Source of the DNA: a virus
Direction: 5' to 3' (one strand)
Virus record (IMG/VR): IMGVR_UViG_3300030331_002606
Span: 1-26,672 of that record
DNA: 26,672 nt
Part shown: positions 7,334 through 15,686 of the stretch, piece after piece
How the letters are laid out: every line of letters starts with the position of its first letter
How positions within the stretch are numbered: the first letter of the stretch is position 1
The notes under the pieces: generated by a model
Databases searched by the model: none
The model's input: the letters and a program-made list of their open reading frames with translations, nothing else
What the model was told of the DNA's origin: nothing
Translations under genes and position numbers: made by a program

Positions 7334-8298
7334 TTGTTACTGAAATCTATCGTGGTTCTGGACTGGGTAATCAGATCTGGAATCTTGTCGTATCTAGAAT
7401 CCTTGCTCATAGACATGGATACAAGTGGGGTGTGATGAAGACCACACCATTCAAGGCAAAGAACTTCATGCCTAACTTCTACTTTGGTGAAGAAGTTATT
7501 GGTGGATCTACACCTAGAGAAGGACAACAACCCGCAGTTTTACCACAAGGGATCAAACATTACATCAGAGAGAATGCAGTTCCTCTTCCTATCTGTGGTG
7601 GACATGATGCTCAGTTCTTTGATCCTGCACTCTGGTATAATCTCCCAGATAATTCAAAGATCGATGGTTTATTTCAGAACCTTCAGTATCTTGACGGACA
7701 AAAAGATAGTGTAAGAAAGTGGTTGAAGACTAATCTTGATGTCAGAGATTATTGTGATGATGATATCTGTGTCATTCACTTTAGAGGTGGTGAGTATCTT
7801 ATCACTACAGCTTGGTTAGAACCAAAGTTTTATGAGAACGCAAGAGATAGAATGTTGGAATACAATCCAAACATGAAGTTTGTGGTTGTCACTGATGACC
7901 CTGCTAACGCAAACAAGTTTATCCCTTGGGCAAAAGTGGTTGGTGCAACCACACTCAAGGAACAGGAAGACATTGAACAGGGAACAGGATTCTTTAAGTA
8001 TAAGGGTGGTAATATCGGGGTCGATTGGTCCATCCTATATAATGCAAGGAATGTAATCATGTCCGCCTCAACATTCTCCTTCTGGCCTGTATGGACTAGT
8101 GAAGAAGTAAAGAAAGTTATTGCACCAAAATACTGGTTCGATCATAAGACTTCTACCGGATGGTGGAGAGGTGATGATATTATTGTAAGGGAATGGGACT
8201 ACATCGATACTCAAGGTAACATTATGTCAGGCCCTGAGTGTCAGAAGGAATATGACCTTTACAGACTGAACAATCCATATTATACTTTAGAGAGATAG
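7330..8298 (+). CDS. Fucosyltransferase-like (GT11-related) glycosyltransferase
   Basis: This 322-residue GT-B-type protein has the GT11-like hallmarks in diverged form. GSGLGNQIWN near the N-terminus corresponds to GxxGNQMF, IHFRGGEY corresponds to the H-x-R-R-G-D-Y donor-binding motif, and SASTFSFW corresponds to SSFSWWGA. These enzymes typically transfer L-fucose from GDP-fucose in alpha-1,2 linkage. The modified motif suggests a related GDP-sugar donor or a different linkage. It is ATGA-coupled to the tiny ORF upstream and lies 9 bases before the dehydrase gene. Confidence 0.75.
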   Translation: MIVTEIYRGSGLGNQIWNLVVSRILAHRHGYKWGVMKTTPFKAKNFMPNFYFGEEVIGGSTPREGQQPAVLPQGIKHYIRENAVPLPICGGHDAQFFDPALWYNLPDNSKIDGLFQNLQYLDGQKDSVRKWLKTNLDVRDYCDDDICVIHFRGGEYLITTAWLEPKFYENARDRMLEYNPNMKFVVVTDDPANANKFIPWAKVVGATTLKEQEDIEQGTGFFKYKGGNIGVDWSILYNARNVIMSASTFSFWPVWTSEEVKKVIAPKYWFDHKTSTGWWRGDDIIVREWDYIDTQGNIMSGPECQKEYDLYRLNNPYYTLER

Positions 8299-8307
8299 AA
8301 CGACAGG

Positions 8308-9603
8308 ATGTATCAACTCATTGAGAAGTTCATCAGTGATGCTAAAGAGATGGATGACAATGTGTTTCCGTTCTTGGCCAATAAAGATTGGAGGCCTGGT
8401 AAGAATGTCTACTACTCTGGTCCATATTGGGATGATCTAGAGGCACAAGAACTTATCTACGGTGTCATGAAGGGTAAGTGGTTATCCTCTGGTGAGAAAG
8501 TTAATAAATTTGAGAAAGAATTTTCTAAGAGATTCTTGTTTGAACACTCGGTCATGGTGAACTCAGGTTCATCTGCTAATCTGGTGATGATTGCCGCACT
8601 CAAGAAATATTTTCAATGGCAAGACGGTGACGAGATCATCGTTTGTTCTTGTGGATTTGCAACCACCATTGCACCGGTGGTTCAGGCTAACTTGAAACCA
8701 GTATTTGTTGACATCAACTGGCACGACCTGAACTGGGATATGGAACAGGTATTCAAGAAGGTGACACCTAGGACTCGTGCAGTGTTCTCCTCACCTGTCC
8801 TGGGTAATGCATACGACATGGACAGACTGGTAAAGTTCTGTAAGGCAAAGAATATTCACCTTATCTCTGACAACTGTGACAGTCTGGGTAGTAAGTATAA
8901 GGGTGAGTATCTTACCAAACATGCTGTGGCTGCATCATGTTCTTTCTATCCTGCTCACCATATCTGCACTATCGAAGGTGGTATGGTGTCATCTAATGTC
9001 AAGGCAATCGTAGACTTGGCTCGGAGTTTTGCGTGGTGGGGTCGTGGTTGTTACTGTGTAGGACAACAGAACCTATTGACTAATGGTGTCTGTGGTCGTC
9101 GTTTTGACAAGTGGTTGGACGGATATGATGACATTGTGGATCATAAGTATGTGTTCGGTCAGATGGGATACAATCTCAAACCACTAGACATGCAGGGTGC
9201 AGTTGGTTCAGTTCAACTCCTGAAGTTTGATGAGATCCACAGACTGAGAAGAAAGAATAAGGAAAGTATTCAGAATATCATTGAGACAATCCCTGGTTGT
9301 AGAGTTGTTAGAGAAAGAGAAGACAGTGAGACTAGTTGGTTTGGTGTCCCGATTGTGTGTGAAGAGTCCAAAACCAAACATGCTTTGGTTGCACACTTAG
9401 AGAAGAACAAGATTCAAACTAGAAACTACTTTGCTGGTAACATTCTTCTACACCCTGGTTACTGTCATCTTGACGATGCCAAGAAGTATCCTGAAGCCAA
9501 TAAGGTTCTTAACAATGTGTTCTTCCTGGGTTGTTCTCCTGTCATTACTGATGATATGATTGGATATATTGGAGAGGTAGTGGAGGAATTTAGAAATGCT
9601 TGA
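8308..9603 (+). CDS. E1-type [2Fe-2S] PMP-dependent sugar 3-dehydrase (RfbH/DdhC-like)
   Basis: This 431-residue DegT/DnrJ-fold enzyme is not an aminotransferase. The Schiff-base lysine of the family is replaced by His217 in SFYPAHH. Cys190, Cys248, Cys250 and Cys262 form C-X57-C-X1-C-X11-C, matching the iron-sulfur motif of Yersinia E1 (C-X57-C-X1-C-X7-C as I recall) except for a four-residue longer last gap. His217 lies 27 residues after Cys190, as His220 does after Cys193 in E1. Such enzymes remove the C3 hydroxyl of a 4-keto-6-deoxyhexose using PMP and electrons from a reductase or ferredoxin, giving 3,6-dideoxyhexoses. No dedicated reductase gene is visible here. Confidence 0.9.
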   Translation: MYQLIEKFISDAKEMDDNVFPFLANKDWRPGKNVYYSGPYWDDLEAQELIYGVMKGKWLSSGEKVNKFEKEFSKRFLFEHSVMVNSGSSANLVMIAALKKYFQWQDGDEIIVCSCGFATTIAPVVQANLKPVFVDINWHDLNWDMEQVFKKVTPRTRAVFSSPVLGNAYDMDRLVKFCKAKNIHLISDNCDSLGSKYKGEYLTKHAVAASCSFYPAHHICTIEGGMVSSNVKAIVDLARSFAWWGRGCYCVGQQNLLTNGVCGRRFDKWLDGYDDIVDHKYVFGQMGYNLKPLDMQGAVGSVQLLKFDEIHRLRRKNKESIQNIIETIPGCRVVREREDSETSWFGVPIVCEESKTKHALVAHLEKNKIQTRNYFAGNILLHPGYCHLDDAKKYPEANKVLNNVFFLGCSPVITDDMIGYIGEVVEEFRNA

Positions 9604-10300
9604 TCTGAATAGGGTCACATGTTTTGCTATCGACAATACAAAAACTATTGACGATACTATCAGAGCCTTGTATACATGTATGGATGTTGCCAATTTCCAT
9701 CAGGTAAAACTGGTAACATCATCAGAGTTTGTTGAGAAGTATTCTGATGAACTCAAAGAAGATGGTATCATCGTAGAAGAGAGTTGTGTCCCTGTCACGA
9801 CAAGAGAGGAGTATGGTAAGTTTCTACTTCAAGAACAGTATAGGCATATCGAATCAGAATTCTGTTTGTCAATTCAGAGTCACGCATTCATTATAAATCC
9901 TAGTGCATGGATGGATGAATACTACGAATACGATTATATTGGTGCCCCTTGGCCAATCCGAGATAGGGGTTACATCTCACCATACGGAGAACACATTAGA
10001 GTTGGTAATGGTGGGTTCTCACTTAAGTCAAAGAAACTTATGGAACTACCGAGTAAGGTAGATATTCCTTTCCCTATCACTGATGATAGTGGGTTCTATA
10101 AAACATTTGGCTTCTACGATACACATGAAGATGGTAATATCTGTGTTCATAATCGTCACATCTATGAAGAACATGGATGTAAAATCGCTCCCATTGAAAT
10201 TGCAAAATATTTTTCATATGAGGCACCAGTTCCAGAAAACGATGGTATAATCCCATTCGGATATCATTATCATCTACCACCTGGTATATCCATCGAATAA
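9596..10300 (+). CDS. DUF5672-type putative glycosyltransferase
   Basis: This 234-residue protein matches the DUF5672 pattern. It has a region ending in SHAFIINPSAW, then YEYDYIGAPWP and the glycine-rich VGNGGFSLKSKKLM, which is the family's most conserved block, and then a His-containing segment (THEDGNICVHN). The family is associated with glycosylation loci and is thought to be GT-A-like, but its reaction is not established. It overlaps the dehydrase gene by 8 bases, with GGAGGAA as ribosome-binding site. Its stop is followed by a short 17-base gap. Confidence 0.75.
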   Translation: MLDLNRVTCFAIDNTKTIDDTIRALYTCMDVANFHQVKLVTSSEFVEKYSDELKEDGIIVEESCVPVTTREEYGKFLLQEQYRHIESEFCLSIQSHAFIINPSAWMDEYYEYDYIGAPWPIRDRGYISPYGEHIRVGNGGFSLKSKKLMELPSKVDIPFPITDDSGFYKTFGFYDTHEDGNICVHNRHIYEEHGCKIAPIEIAKYFSYEAPVPENDGIIPFGYHYHLPPGISIE

Positions 10301-10317
10301 ATTTTATCAATTAAACT

Positions 10318-10998
10318 ATGTCTTATACTGCTCCAACTTTTTCTGAACTTGACAATATGTTCCCTGAGGCAACGAAGAGAACTAATCCCACGACTACAGA
10401 CTACACACTTCATCATGTAACATTCGCAGAGAAGATTTCTGAACTTGCAGGTGATGGTGACATCCTTGAGTTCGGTGTCTGTAGTGGTGGCACAATCCTC
10501 CCTATCGGACAAAAGAATCCTTCCCGTTTGGTTTATGGTTTCGATCACTTCAAGGGTCTGGAGGTCACTAAGCAACCAACTCCTGACTACGCAGGATGGA
10601 CTGAAGGTGCATTTCGTATTGGTGATCCTCAGTATGTTTGGATCCCACAGACTGTTGACGATGTAAAGAAGAAGTGTTCTGTCTCACCTAACATCAAGAT
10701 CTTCGTGGAAGATGTTCACGATATGGTAAATAAGGAACCATCTGACTTTGGTATTGGTAAGGTTGGTGCTATTCATATTGACCTAGATATCTACGAACCT
10801 ACAGTATCGGCATTCAAGTTTATTGATAAATGTGAGTGGGATGAATTGTATTTCCGATTTGATGATTGGCATGGTCATGAACCTGACTATGATCATCATG
10901 AGAGAAAGGCATTCCGTGAGTGGTTGGATAAACATGGATATCGTTTTGAGATTCATGAAGATGGTTTGAACGGTGGAGCAAAAGTATGGAAAGAATGA
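10318..10998 (+). CDS. TylF-like class I SAM methyltransferase
   Basis: This 226-residue methyltransferase has motif I ILEFGVCSGGTI (about 49-60), the second strand VYGFDHFKGLE, and GAIHIDLDIYEPT (about 150-162), typical of the TylF/MycF group. That group O-methylates sugar hydroxyls with metal help; Asp residues in HIDLDIY and FRFDDWHG are candidate metal ligands. There is no clear ribosome-binding site, but an AATAAATTT stretch at 10296-10304 lies upstream and could be a weak late-type element. It is coupled to the following oxygenase by ATGA. Confidence 0.7.
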   Translation: MSYTAPTFSELDNMFPEATKRTNPTTTDYTLHHVTFAEKISELAGDGDILEFGVCSGGTILPIGQKNPSRLVYGFDHFKGLEVTKQPTPDYAGWTEGAFRIGDPQYVWIPQTVDDVKKKCSVSPNIKIFVEDVHDMVNKEPSDFGIGKVGAIHIDLDIYEPTVSAFKFIDKCEWDELYFRFDDWHGHEPDYDHHERKAFREWLDKHGYRFEIHEDGLNGGAKVWKE

Positions 10999-11672
10999 AC
11001 TTCAACTGGGAAGTCACGGAGCATGGTAATGATCCATTTGATTATTGGATTATTGATGACTTCTTGGACCTTCCTGTAGCAAAAGACATTAGCCAACAAT
11101 TCCTTAACTATGAGGAAGATGAATGGGTTGGTTATGATGGTTGGATTGCCAAAAAGAAAATCTGTAACAAGTGGGATAGGTTTCCACCCCTGACATACAA
11201 AACTTTCTGGAATCTTCTGTCACTTGAATTTACAGAGAAGATTATGAAGTTGACAGGATGTTCTCCTCTTTATCCTGACATCGGACTTCATGGTGGTGGC
11301 TGGCATATGCATACTGAGGGTGGTAATCTATCTGTCCATCTTGATTATTCAACACATCCTAAGATGAATCTTCAGAGAAAGATCAATCTGATCATTTACT
11401 TGGAGGAGGGTTATGACTCATCCTGGGGTGGTGACCTTGAACTATGGTCTCACAATCCAGATACAAAGAAACCTGGTCATTGTGTCAGATCAGTAGAGGC
11501 TAAGTTCAATAGAGCAATCATCTTTGACACCACACAGAACTCGTGGCATGGTGTTCCAAGTAAACTTAAGTGTCCTCCTGGTAAGGCTAGGAAGAGTTTT
11601 GCTGTATACTATCTGACTGAGTTATCCAATACCGCTGTGGATAGGTTTAGAGCCCACTACGAACAGACTTGA
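10995..11672 (+). CDS. 2OG-Fe(II) oxygenase
   Basis: This 225-residue oxygenase starts at the ATG at 10995, which forms the ATGA overlap usual in this operon and has GGAAAG before it; an ATG at 10986 is in frame but less attractive. The iron-binding HxD is in VHLDYS, the distal histidine in NSWHGVP and the 2OG-binding arginine in KSRKSF-like RKSFAVYY. The strand INLIIYLEEGY and the GGDLELW segment match prolyl-4-hydroxylase-like enzymes. In this operon it could hydroxylate a sugar or a glycan-bearing protein residue before glycosylation; hydroxylated proline or lysine as glycan acceptors is a speculative link. Confidence 0.82.
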   Translation: MNFNWEVTEHGNDPFDYWIIDDFLDLPVAKDISQQFLNYEEDEWVGYDGWIAKKKICNKWDRFPPLTYKTFWNLLSLEFTEKIMKLTGCSPLYPDIGLHGGGWHMHTEGGNLSVHLDYSTHPKMNLQRKINLIIYLEEGYDSSWGGDLELWSHNPDTKKPGHCVRSVEAKFNRAIIFDTTQNSWHGVPSKLKCPPGKARKSFAVYYLTELSNTAVDRFRAHYEQT

Positions 11673-11673
11673 T

Positions 11674-12384
11674 ATGAAAATGTCTATTGCCATCCCTGCC
11701 TACGAGTACAACGGTAGGGGTGTCCTTTATCTAAGTGATCTGTTTAGATCAATCAAGTCTCAGACTCTCAAGGATGTTGAGGTGATTGTATCTGATCATA
11801 GTAAGGATCATAAGATAGAACAATTCTGTGATGACAATATCTTTGATCTTGATATTTGTCATATCAGAACAGAGCAAGGTAGAGGTAATGCAGCTATCAA
11901 TACCAATGTGGCAATGGACTTCTCTACAGGTGAGGTGGTCAAACTCATCTACATGGATGACTTCTTCTATACAGACAATGCATTAGAGTTGATCTATAAT
12001 TCTTTGATGAACTCCGACAAGATGTGGTTGGTCTGTGGTACAAATCATACAAGAGATGATGGTCAGTCTTTTGACTCACCGATTATTCCTAGATGGAATG
12101 AGAGAATGTTGAAGGCTAGAGGTAACAATACCATGAGTGGTACTTCTGTTATCTCCTATCGAAATAAAGATATGGATGTTAGGTGGGATCCAAAGACATT
12201 TGGATTACTTGACATCGATTTTTATTATAGTATGAGAGAGAAATATGGTGGCTGTGTATATCTGGATCAGATCCTGGTATCTCAAAGAGTAAACAATGTA
12301 GATAATATTATCAATACCAGATCATCAGATGAAATCGAAAAAGAATTTGAATATTGTAGACAGAAACACGGTATCATACTATGA
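11674..12384 (+). CDS. GT2-family glycosyltransferase
   Basis: This 236-residue GT-A enzyme begins MSIAIPAYEYNGRG, the family-2 first strand, continues with DLFRSIKSQTLKDVEVIVSD, and has a metal-binding IYMDDFF (D-D) near residue 92. The acceptor half ends with WDPKTFGLLDIDFY. It is soluble, with no membrane segment, so it probably elongates a cytoplasmic glycan. It starts one base after the oxygenase stop and is ATGA-coupled to the GT92-like gene after it. The second Met at 11680 is an alternative start. Confidence 0.82.
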   Translation: MKMSIAIPAYEYNGRGVLYLSDLFRSIKSQTLKDVEVIVSDHSKDHKIEQFCDDNIFDLDICHIRTEQGRGNAAINTNVAMDFSTGEVVKLIYMDDFFYTDNALELIYNSLMNSDKMWLVCGTNHTRDDGQSFDSPIIPRWNERMLKARGNNTMSGTSVISYRNKDMDVRWDPKTFGLLDIDFYYSMREKYGGCVYLDQILVSQRVNNVDNIINTRSSDEIEKEFEYCRQKHGIIL

Positions 12385-13208
12385 AATATTATCTATCAGT
12401 CGCATCAGTATTCAAGAATGAGAGTTGGAATCTAAAGGAATGGATTCTACATTACAAACACCATGGGGTAGATCATATCTACCTGGTAAATGATGGTAGC
12501 ACTGATAATTTTGAGCCGATTCTTGAACCTTTTATACATGAAGGGTTTGTCACACTCTTTCACAATAGTATAAAAGAAAAGTATACCGGGAGACAAACGG
12601 ATGTCAATAACAAATACTTCTTACCAATCTGTAACGAATCTCAATGGATTGCACAAATTGACCTCGATGAGTTCTTATATAGTCCTGTAAAAGTAAATCT
12701 TAAGGAAATCTTAAAAGACTATGAGAACTATGGGACCGTCGAAACGAATTGGGTATGGTTTAATTCTAACGACCATCTTTACCACCCTGCTGCTGGCTTG
12801 GTCCAGGGTTTTACTTCTCGTGCCCCATACAAAGATAGGGTATGGATGACTCACAGATCAAGGTGTGCTGGAGCAGGACAGGAGGAACCAGAATGGTTTA
12901 ATCTCTGGGCACCAAAACAGATTGCAAACACCAAGTTCGGTGTTCAGAATTTCAACATCCATAAGATTTTTACAGGTGGTCCTAATATCAACTTGTCTTT
13001 TGTTGGTAGACCTGATGACCCCCTACTATTGAACGCACACTATCAGATCCAATCCCGTGAGTTCTGGGAGAAAGTCAAGATGACTCGGGGTGCTTTAAAT
13101 AACTGGTATGCTGATCACGCTAGGGGTTGGCATACTTTCTACTCACTAGATGTAGGTGACATCACCGACACAACATTGGCTGAACAAAACAAGGAGATTG
13201 AATTATGA
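12381..13208 (+). CDS. GT92/DUF23-like glycosyltransferase
   Basis: This 275-residue protein has the pattern of glycosyltransferase family 92 and its bacterial relatives. VFKNES-x-x-LKEWILHYKHHGVDHIYLVNDGSTD forms the first lobe (motifs around residues 10-42), and the DxD metal site is IDLDEF (about 92-97). Later come W-V-W-F and a basic KIFTGGP stretch. Eukaryotic GT92 enzymes add beta-1,4-galactose to core fucose, which is interesting beside several fucosyltransferase-like genes, but the bacterial and phage branch is uncharacterised. It is soluble and ATGA-coupled on both sides. Confidence 0.8.
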   Translation: MKYYLSVASVFKNESWNLKEWILHYKHHGVDHIYLVNDGSTDNFEPILEPFIHEGFVTLFHNSIKEKYTGRQTDVNNKYFLPICNESQWIAQIDLDEFLYSPVKVNLKEILKDYENYGTVETNWVWFNSNDHLYHPAAGLVQGFTSRAPYKDRVWMTHRSRCAGAGQEEPEWFNLWAPKQIANTKFGVQNFNIHKIFTGGPNINLSFVGRPDDPLLLNAHYQIQSREFWEKVKMTRGALNNWYADHARGWHTFYSLDVGDITDTTLAEQNKEIEL

Positions 13209-14011
13209 CTATTGGTATGAACAACCTTGGACGGAACGGAAGGATTGGTAATCAGATGTTCCAGTATGCATCACTGGTTGGTATTGCAAAGAAGAATGGA
13301 TATGATTTTAAGATCCCTCCAGACACAGAACTAAGTAAATGTTTTGAGATGCTCCACTGTGGTGGTAGGTTTGGATATATTGATGGAGATGAAGTAGAGA
13401 TCCATGATTGTCATGAGTTCTGTGAGGAACTGTTCACCGAATGTCCTAATCATGTTCACCTTAATGGGTATCTACAGACAGAAAAATATTTCAGTCATGC
13501 ATGGAGACAATTGAAGTGGGACTTTAGATTCAAAGATGAGATTATCGATGCTGTAGACTACGCATGGGGAACTATCCTGTCAAAAGAACCAGTGTCTATT
13601 TGTGTCAGAGAGTTCAATGATCACTTTGACTATCCTGGGTCTGACAGAAACCATCGTAACTTGCCATGGACATACTTTGAGAAAGCCATTAAAATGATGG
13701 GTGAGGATAGGCAGTACATCATCTGTTCAAACAACCTTAAGTTGTGTGAGCAACAGGAAGTATTCAAGGGTAAGAACTTCCACTTCAATGATATGAACAC
13801 GAAGGTAGATAAATCACACTTTGATTTCTGTCTTCTGTCCAAGTGTTCAGACCACATTATCTCTAACAGTACATTTAGTTGGTGGGGTGCATATCTCTCA
13901 CCTAATCCTGAGAAGAGAGTGATTGCACCTACCCCCTGGTATGGTCCTGGTCAAGCACATATTGACACAACAGATTTATTTCCTGAGTCATGGGAGGTTA
14001 TTGAAGCATGA
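13205..14011 (+). CDS. GT11-like fucosyltransferase with altered donor motif
   Basis: This 268-residue GT11-family protein has GRIGNQMFQYAS (about 12-23), GYLQTEKYF (88-96) and SNSTFSWWGAYL. The family's donor-binding H-x-R-R-G-D is replaced by V134-R-E-F-N-D-H140, keeping only one of the two arginines. It is clearly paralogous to the gene at 17995, which keeps the canonical motif. The change may alter the nucleotide-sugar used or mark a weakened enzyme, though the frame is intact and otherwise well conserved. It is ATGA-coupled on both sides. Confidence 0.82.
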   Translation: MTIGMNNLGRNGRIGNQMFQYASLVGIAKKNGYDFKIPPDTELSKCFEMLHCGGRFGYIDGDEVEIHDCHEFCEELFTECPNHVHLNGYLQTEKYFSHAWRQLKWDFRFKDEIIDAVDYAWGTILSKEPVSICVREFNDHFDYPGSDRNHRNLPWTYFEKAIKMMGEDRQYIICSNNLKLCEQQEVFKGKNFHFNDMNTKVDKSHFDFCLLSKCSDHIISNSTFSWWGAYLSPNPEKRVIAPTPWYGPGQAHIDTTDLFPESWEVIEA

Positions 14012-14793
14012 GTATCATGGATATTGCAATCCACGATGGATCACCTGGTTTAGCAAATAGAATTAAAAACTATGCTGGTATCTATAGAACATTCAGACAA
14101 GCTCTGACTGTCAATGAAGCTGATGCTTATATCTTTGATGACTTAAGACTTGCCACACAACAAGAACTTGATACCTTTCCTACCTTCGACCACTGGAGGT
14201 TCCCTATTATCCCTGGTGAGGATAGGAAGACTGGGGAGTATAAGTATATCGATCTCTTGTATGAAAATACACCAAAGTATTTCATCGATGTCTATAGAGA
14301 AGCATTTAGTCATCTACATGTTAACTCTGATATCGTAGACTATTGTGTTGGGTTTACTAGTGACTGGGATAAGGTAGTTGGTCTCCACATTAGATCGTGG
14401 TATTGTGACCGGATGAAGTATCATAATAATGAACTGTTTGAGAGTGTTATAGATACCTTTGACAAGGATAGAAAGATCTTTCTTTGTGGTGACAACAGTG
14501 ATGTATTAAATCACTTCAAGGATAAGTATGGTGACCGTATCATCACTCATCCACAGAAGAAATACAATCACCCACATATGGCTGAGTCAGGACACAACAA
14601 GTCCGTACAAGATACTGTAGATGCTTTCATCGACTTGTATCTTCTGTCCATGTGTGATATTATCGTGGGTACATATGCCTCAACTTTTGCTGAGGTGGCG
14701 TGGTGGTTAGGTGGTAACAATCCCAAGGTTATCATACCTGAACCCTACAACTTAGAGGAATCATTTAGGAATAGGATTTTTGAAAAACTATGA
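14008..14793 (+). CDS. FUT-like glycosyltransferase (NodZ/FUT8-type motif)
   Basis: This 261-residue protein has a glycine-rich N-terminal loop (GSPGLANRIKNYAG), then VVGLHIRSWYCDR, which resembles the H-x-R-x-x-D peptide of alpha-1,6-fucosyltransferases and O-fucosyltransferases, and near the C-terminus GTYASTFAEVAWWLGG, resembling the conserved SxFS/A region. The two-domain pattern suggests a GT-B fold using a GDP-sugar. It is distinct from the GT11 pair in the same operon. It is ATGA-coupled to its neighbours. Donor and acceptor are not determined. Confidence 0.7.
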   Translation: MSIMDIAIHDGSPGLANRIKNYAGIYRTFRQALTVNEADAYIFDDLRLATQQELDTFPTFDHWRFPIIPGEDRKTGEYKYIDLLYENTPKYFIDVYREAFSHLHVNSDIVDYCVGFTSDWDKVVGLHIRSWYCDRMKYHNNELFESVIDTFDKDRKIFLCGDNSDVLNHFKDKYGDRIITHPQKKYNHPHMAESGHNKSVQDTVDAFIDLYLLSMCDIIVGTYASTFAEVAWWLGGNNPKVIIPEPYNLEESFRNRIFEKL

Positions 14794-15686
14794 AAACATC
14801 CCTCGTAACGGGTGGTGCCGGGTTCATCGGTAGTCACCTGGTGGATAAACTCCTGGCCATGGGTCACAAGGTTATTGTCCTTGACAATGAGACTTCAGAT
14901 GGTCATGACAAATACTATTGGAATGACTATGCCACTAACTACCCAGTGGATATCAGAACCTTCTGGCACATTGCTGACAAGTTTCGTGGTGTTGATTATG
15001 TCTTCCATCTTGCAGCCAAGGCAAGTGTCCAGGCGTCTATTGACAAACCCCTTGACACTATGGAAACACAGGTCATGGGAACAGCTAATGTTCTTGAGGC
15101 AGCAAGAGCTGCTAACGTAGAGAAGTTTATTTACTCCTCTACCTCTGCATGTTATGGAAATAATAATCCTATTCCTAACACAGAGATCATGCGTGAAGAT
15201 CCTCTAAACGCATATGCCATTGGTAAATTGTGTGGAGAGCAATTGGTCAAAGCATATTATCATCTTTATGGTATGAAAACTGTGGCTTTCAGATACACCA
15301 ATGTGTATGGTGAGAGAGCAAGACACGTAGGATCATACGCTCCTTGTGTAAGTAAGTTTATTAAGATGAAGAAAGAAGGTCAGCCATTGACTATTTTTGG
15401 TGATGGTGAACAGAGACGTGACTTTATCCATGTGTCTGATGTAGTCAACGCTAATGCAGTTGTAACTTTTGAGGAACTTGACAACTGGGGTGAGGTCTAT
15501 AACATTGGGTATGGTGAGAACTGGAGTGTCAATGAGATTGCGAATGCTATCTCTGATGATCAGGTTCACCTGTCCGCCAAACCTGGTGAGATGAAAGAGA
15601 CCTTGGCAGATATTCGTAAGGCCAAGGCTGAACTCACTTGGAAACCGAAAGTAAACATTCTTGATTGGATCAAAACACAAGTATGA
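14790..15686 (+). CDS. NAD-dependent UDP-hexose epimerase-like SDR
   Basis: This 298-residue extended SDR resembles UDP-glucose/UDP-GlcNAc 4-epimerases. It has TGGAGFIG at the N-terminus, VFHLAAKASV, the catalytic serine in SSTSACYG, Tyr and Lys in YAIGK, and FRYTNVYGER followed by GDGEQRRDFIHVSDV. It lacks the Asp-Glu of 4,6-dehydratases. It would interconvert gluco and galacto forms of a UDP-sugar, or the uronic acid versions. Coupling by ATGA to a galactosyltransferase-like gene downstream fits a role in making UDP-galactose or UDP-GalNAc. Confidence 0.8.
   Translation: MKTSLVTGGAGFIGSHLVDKLLAMGHKVIVLDNETSDGHDKYYWNDYATNYPVDIRTFWHIADKFRGVDYVFHLAAKASVQASIDKPLDTMETQVMGTANVLEAARAANVEKFIYSSTSACYGNNNPIPNTEIMREDPLNAYAIGKLCGEQLVKAYYHLYGMKTVAFRYTNVYGERARHVGSYAPCVSKFIKMKKEGQPLTIFGDGEQRRDFIHVSDVVNANAVVTFEELDNWGEVYNIGYGENWSVNEIANAISDDQVHLSAKPGEMKETLADIRKAKAELTWKPKVNILDWIKTQV

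Noticed and set aside
8308-9603. Annotating the DegT-fold gene as a PLP sugar aminotransferase
   Set aside because: The catalytic lysine is replaced by His and four spaced Cys match the E1 iron-sulfur motif.
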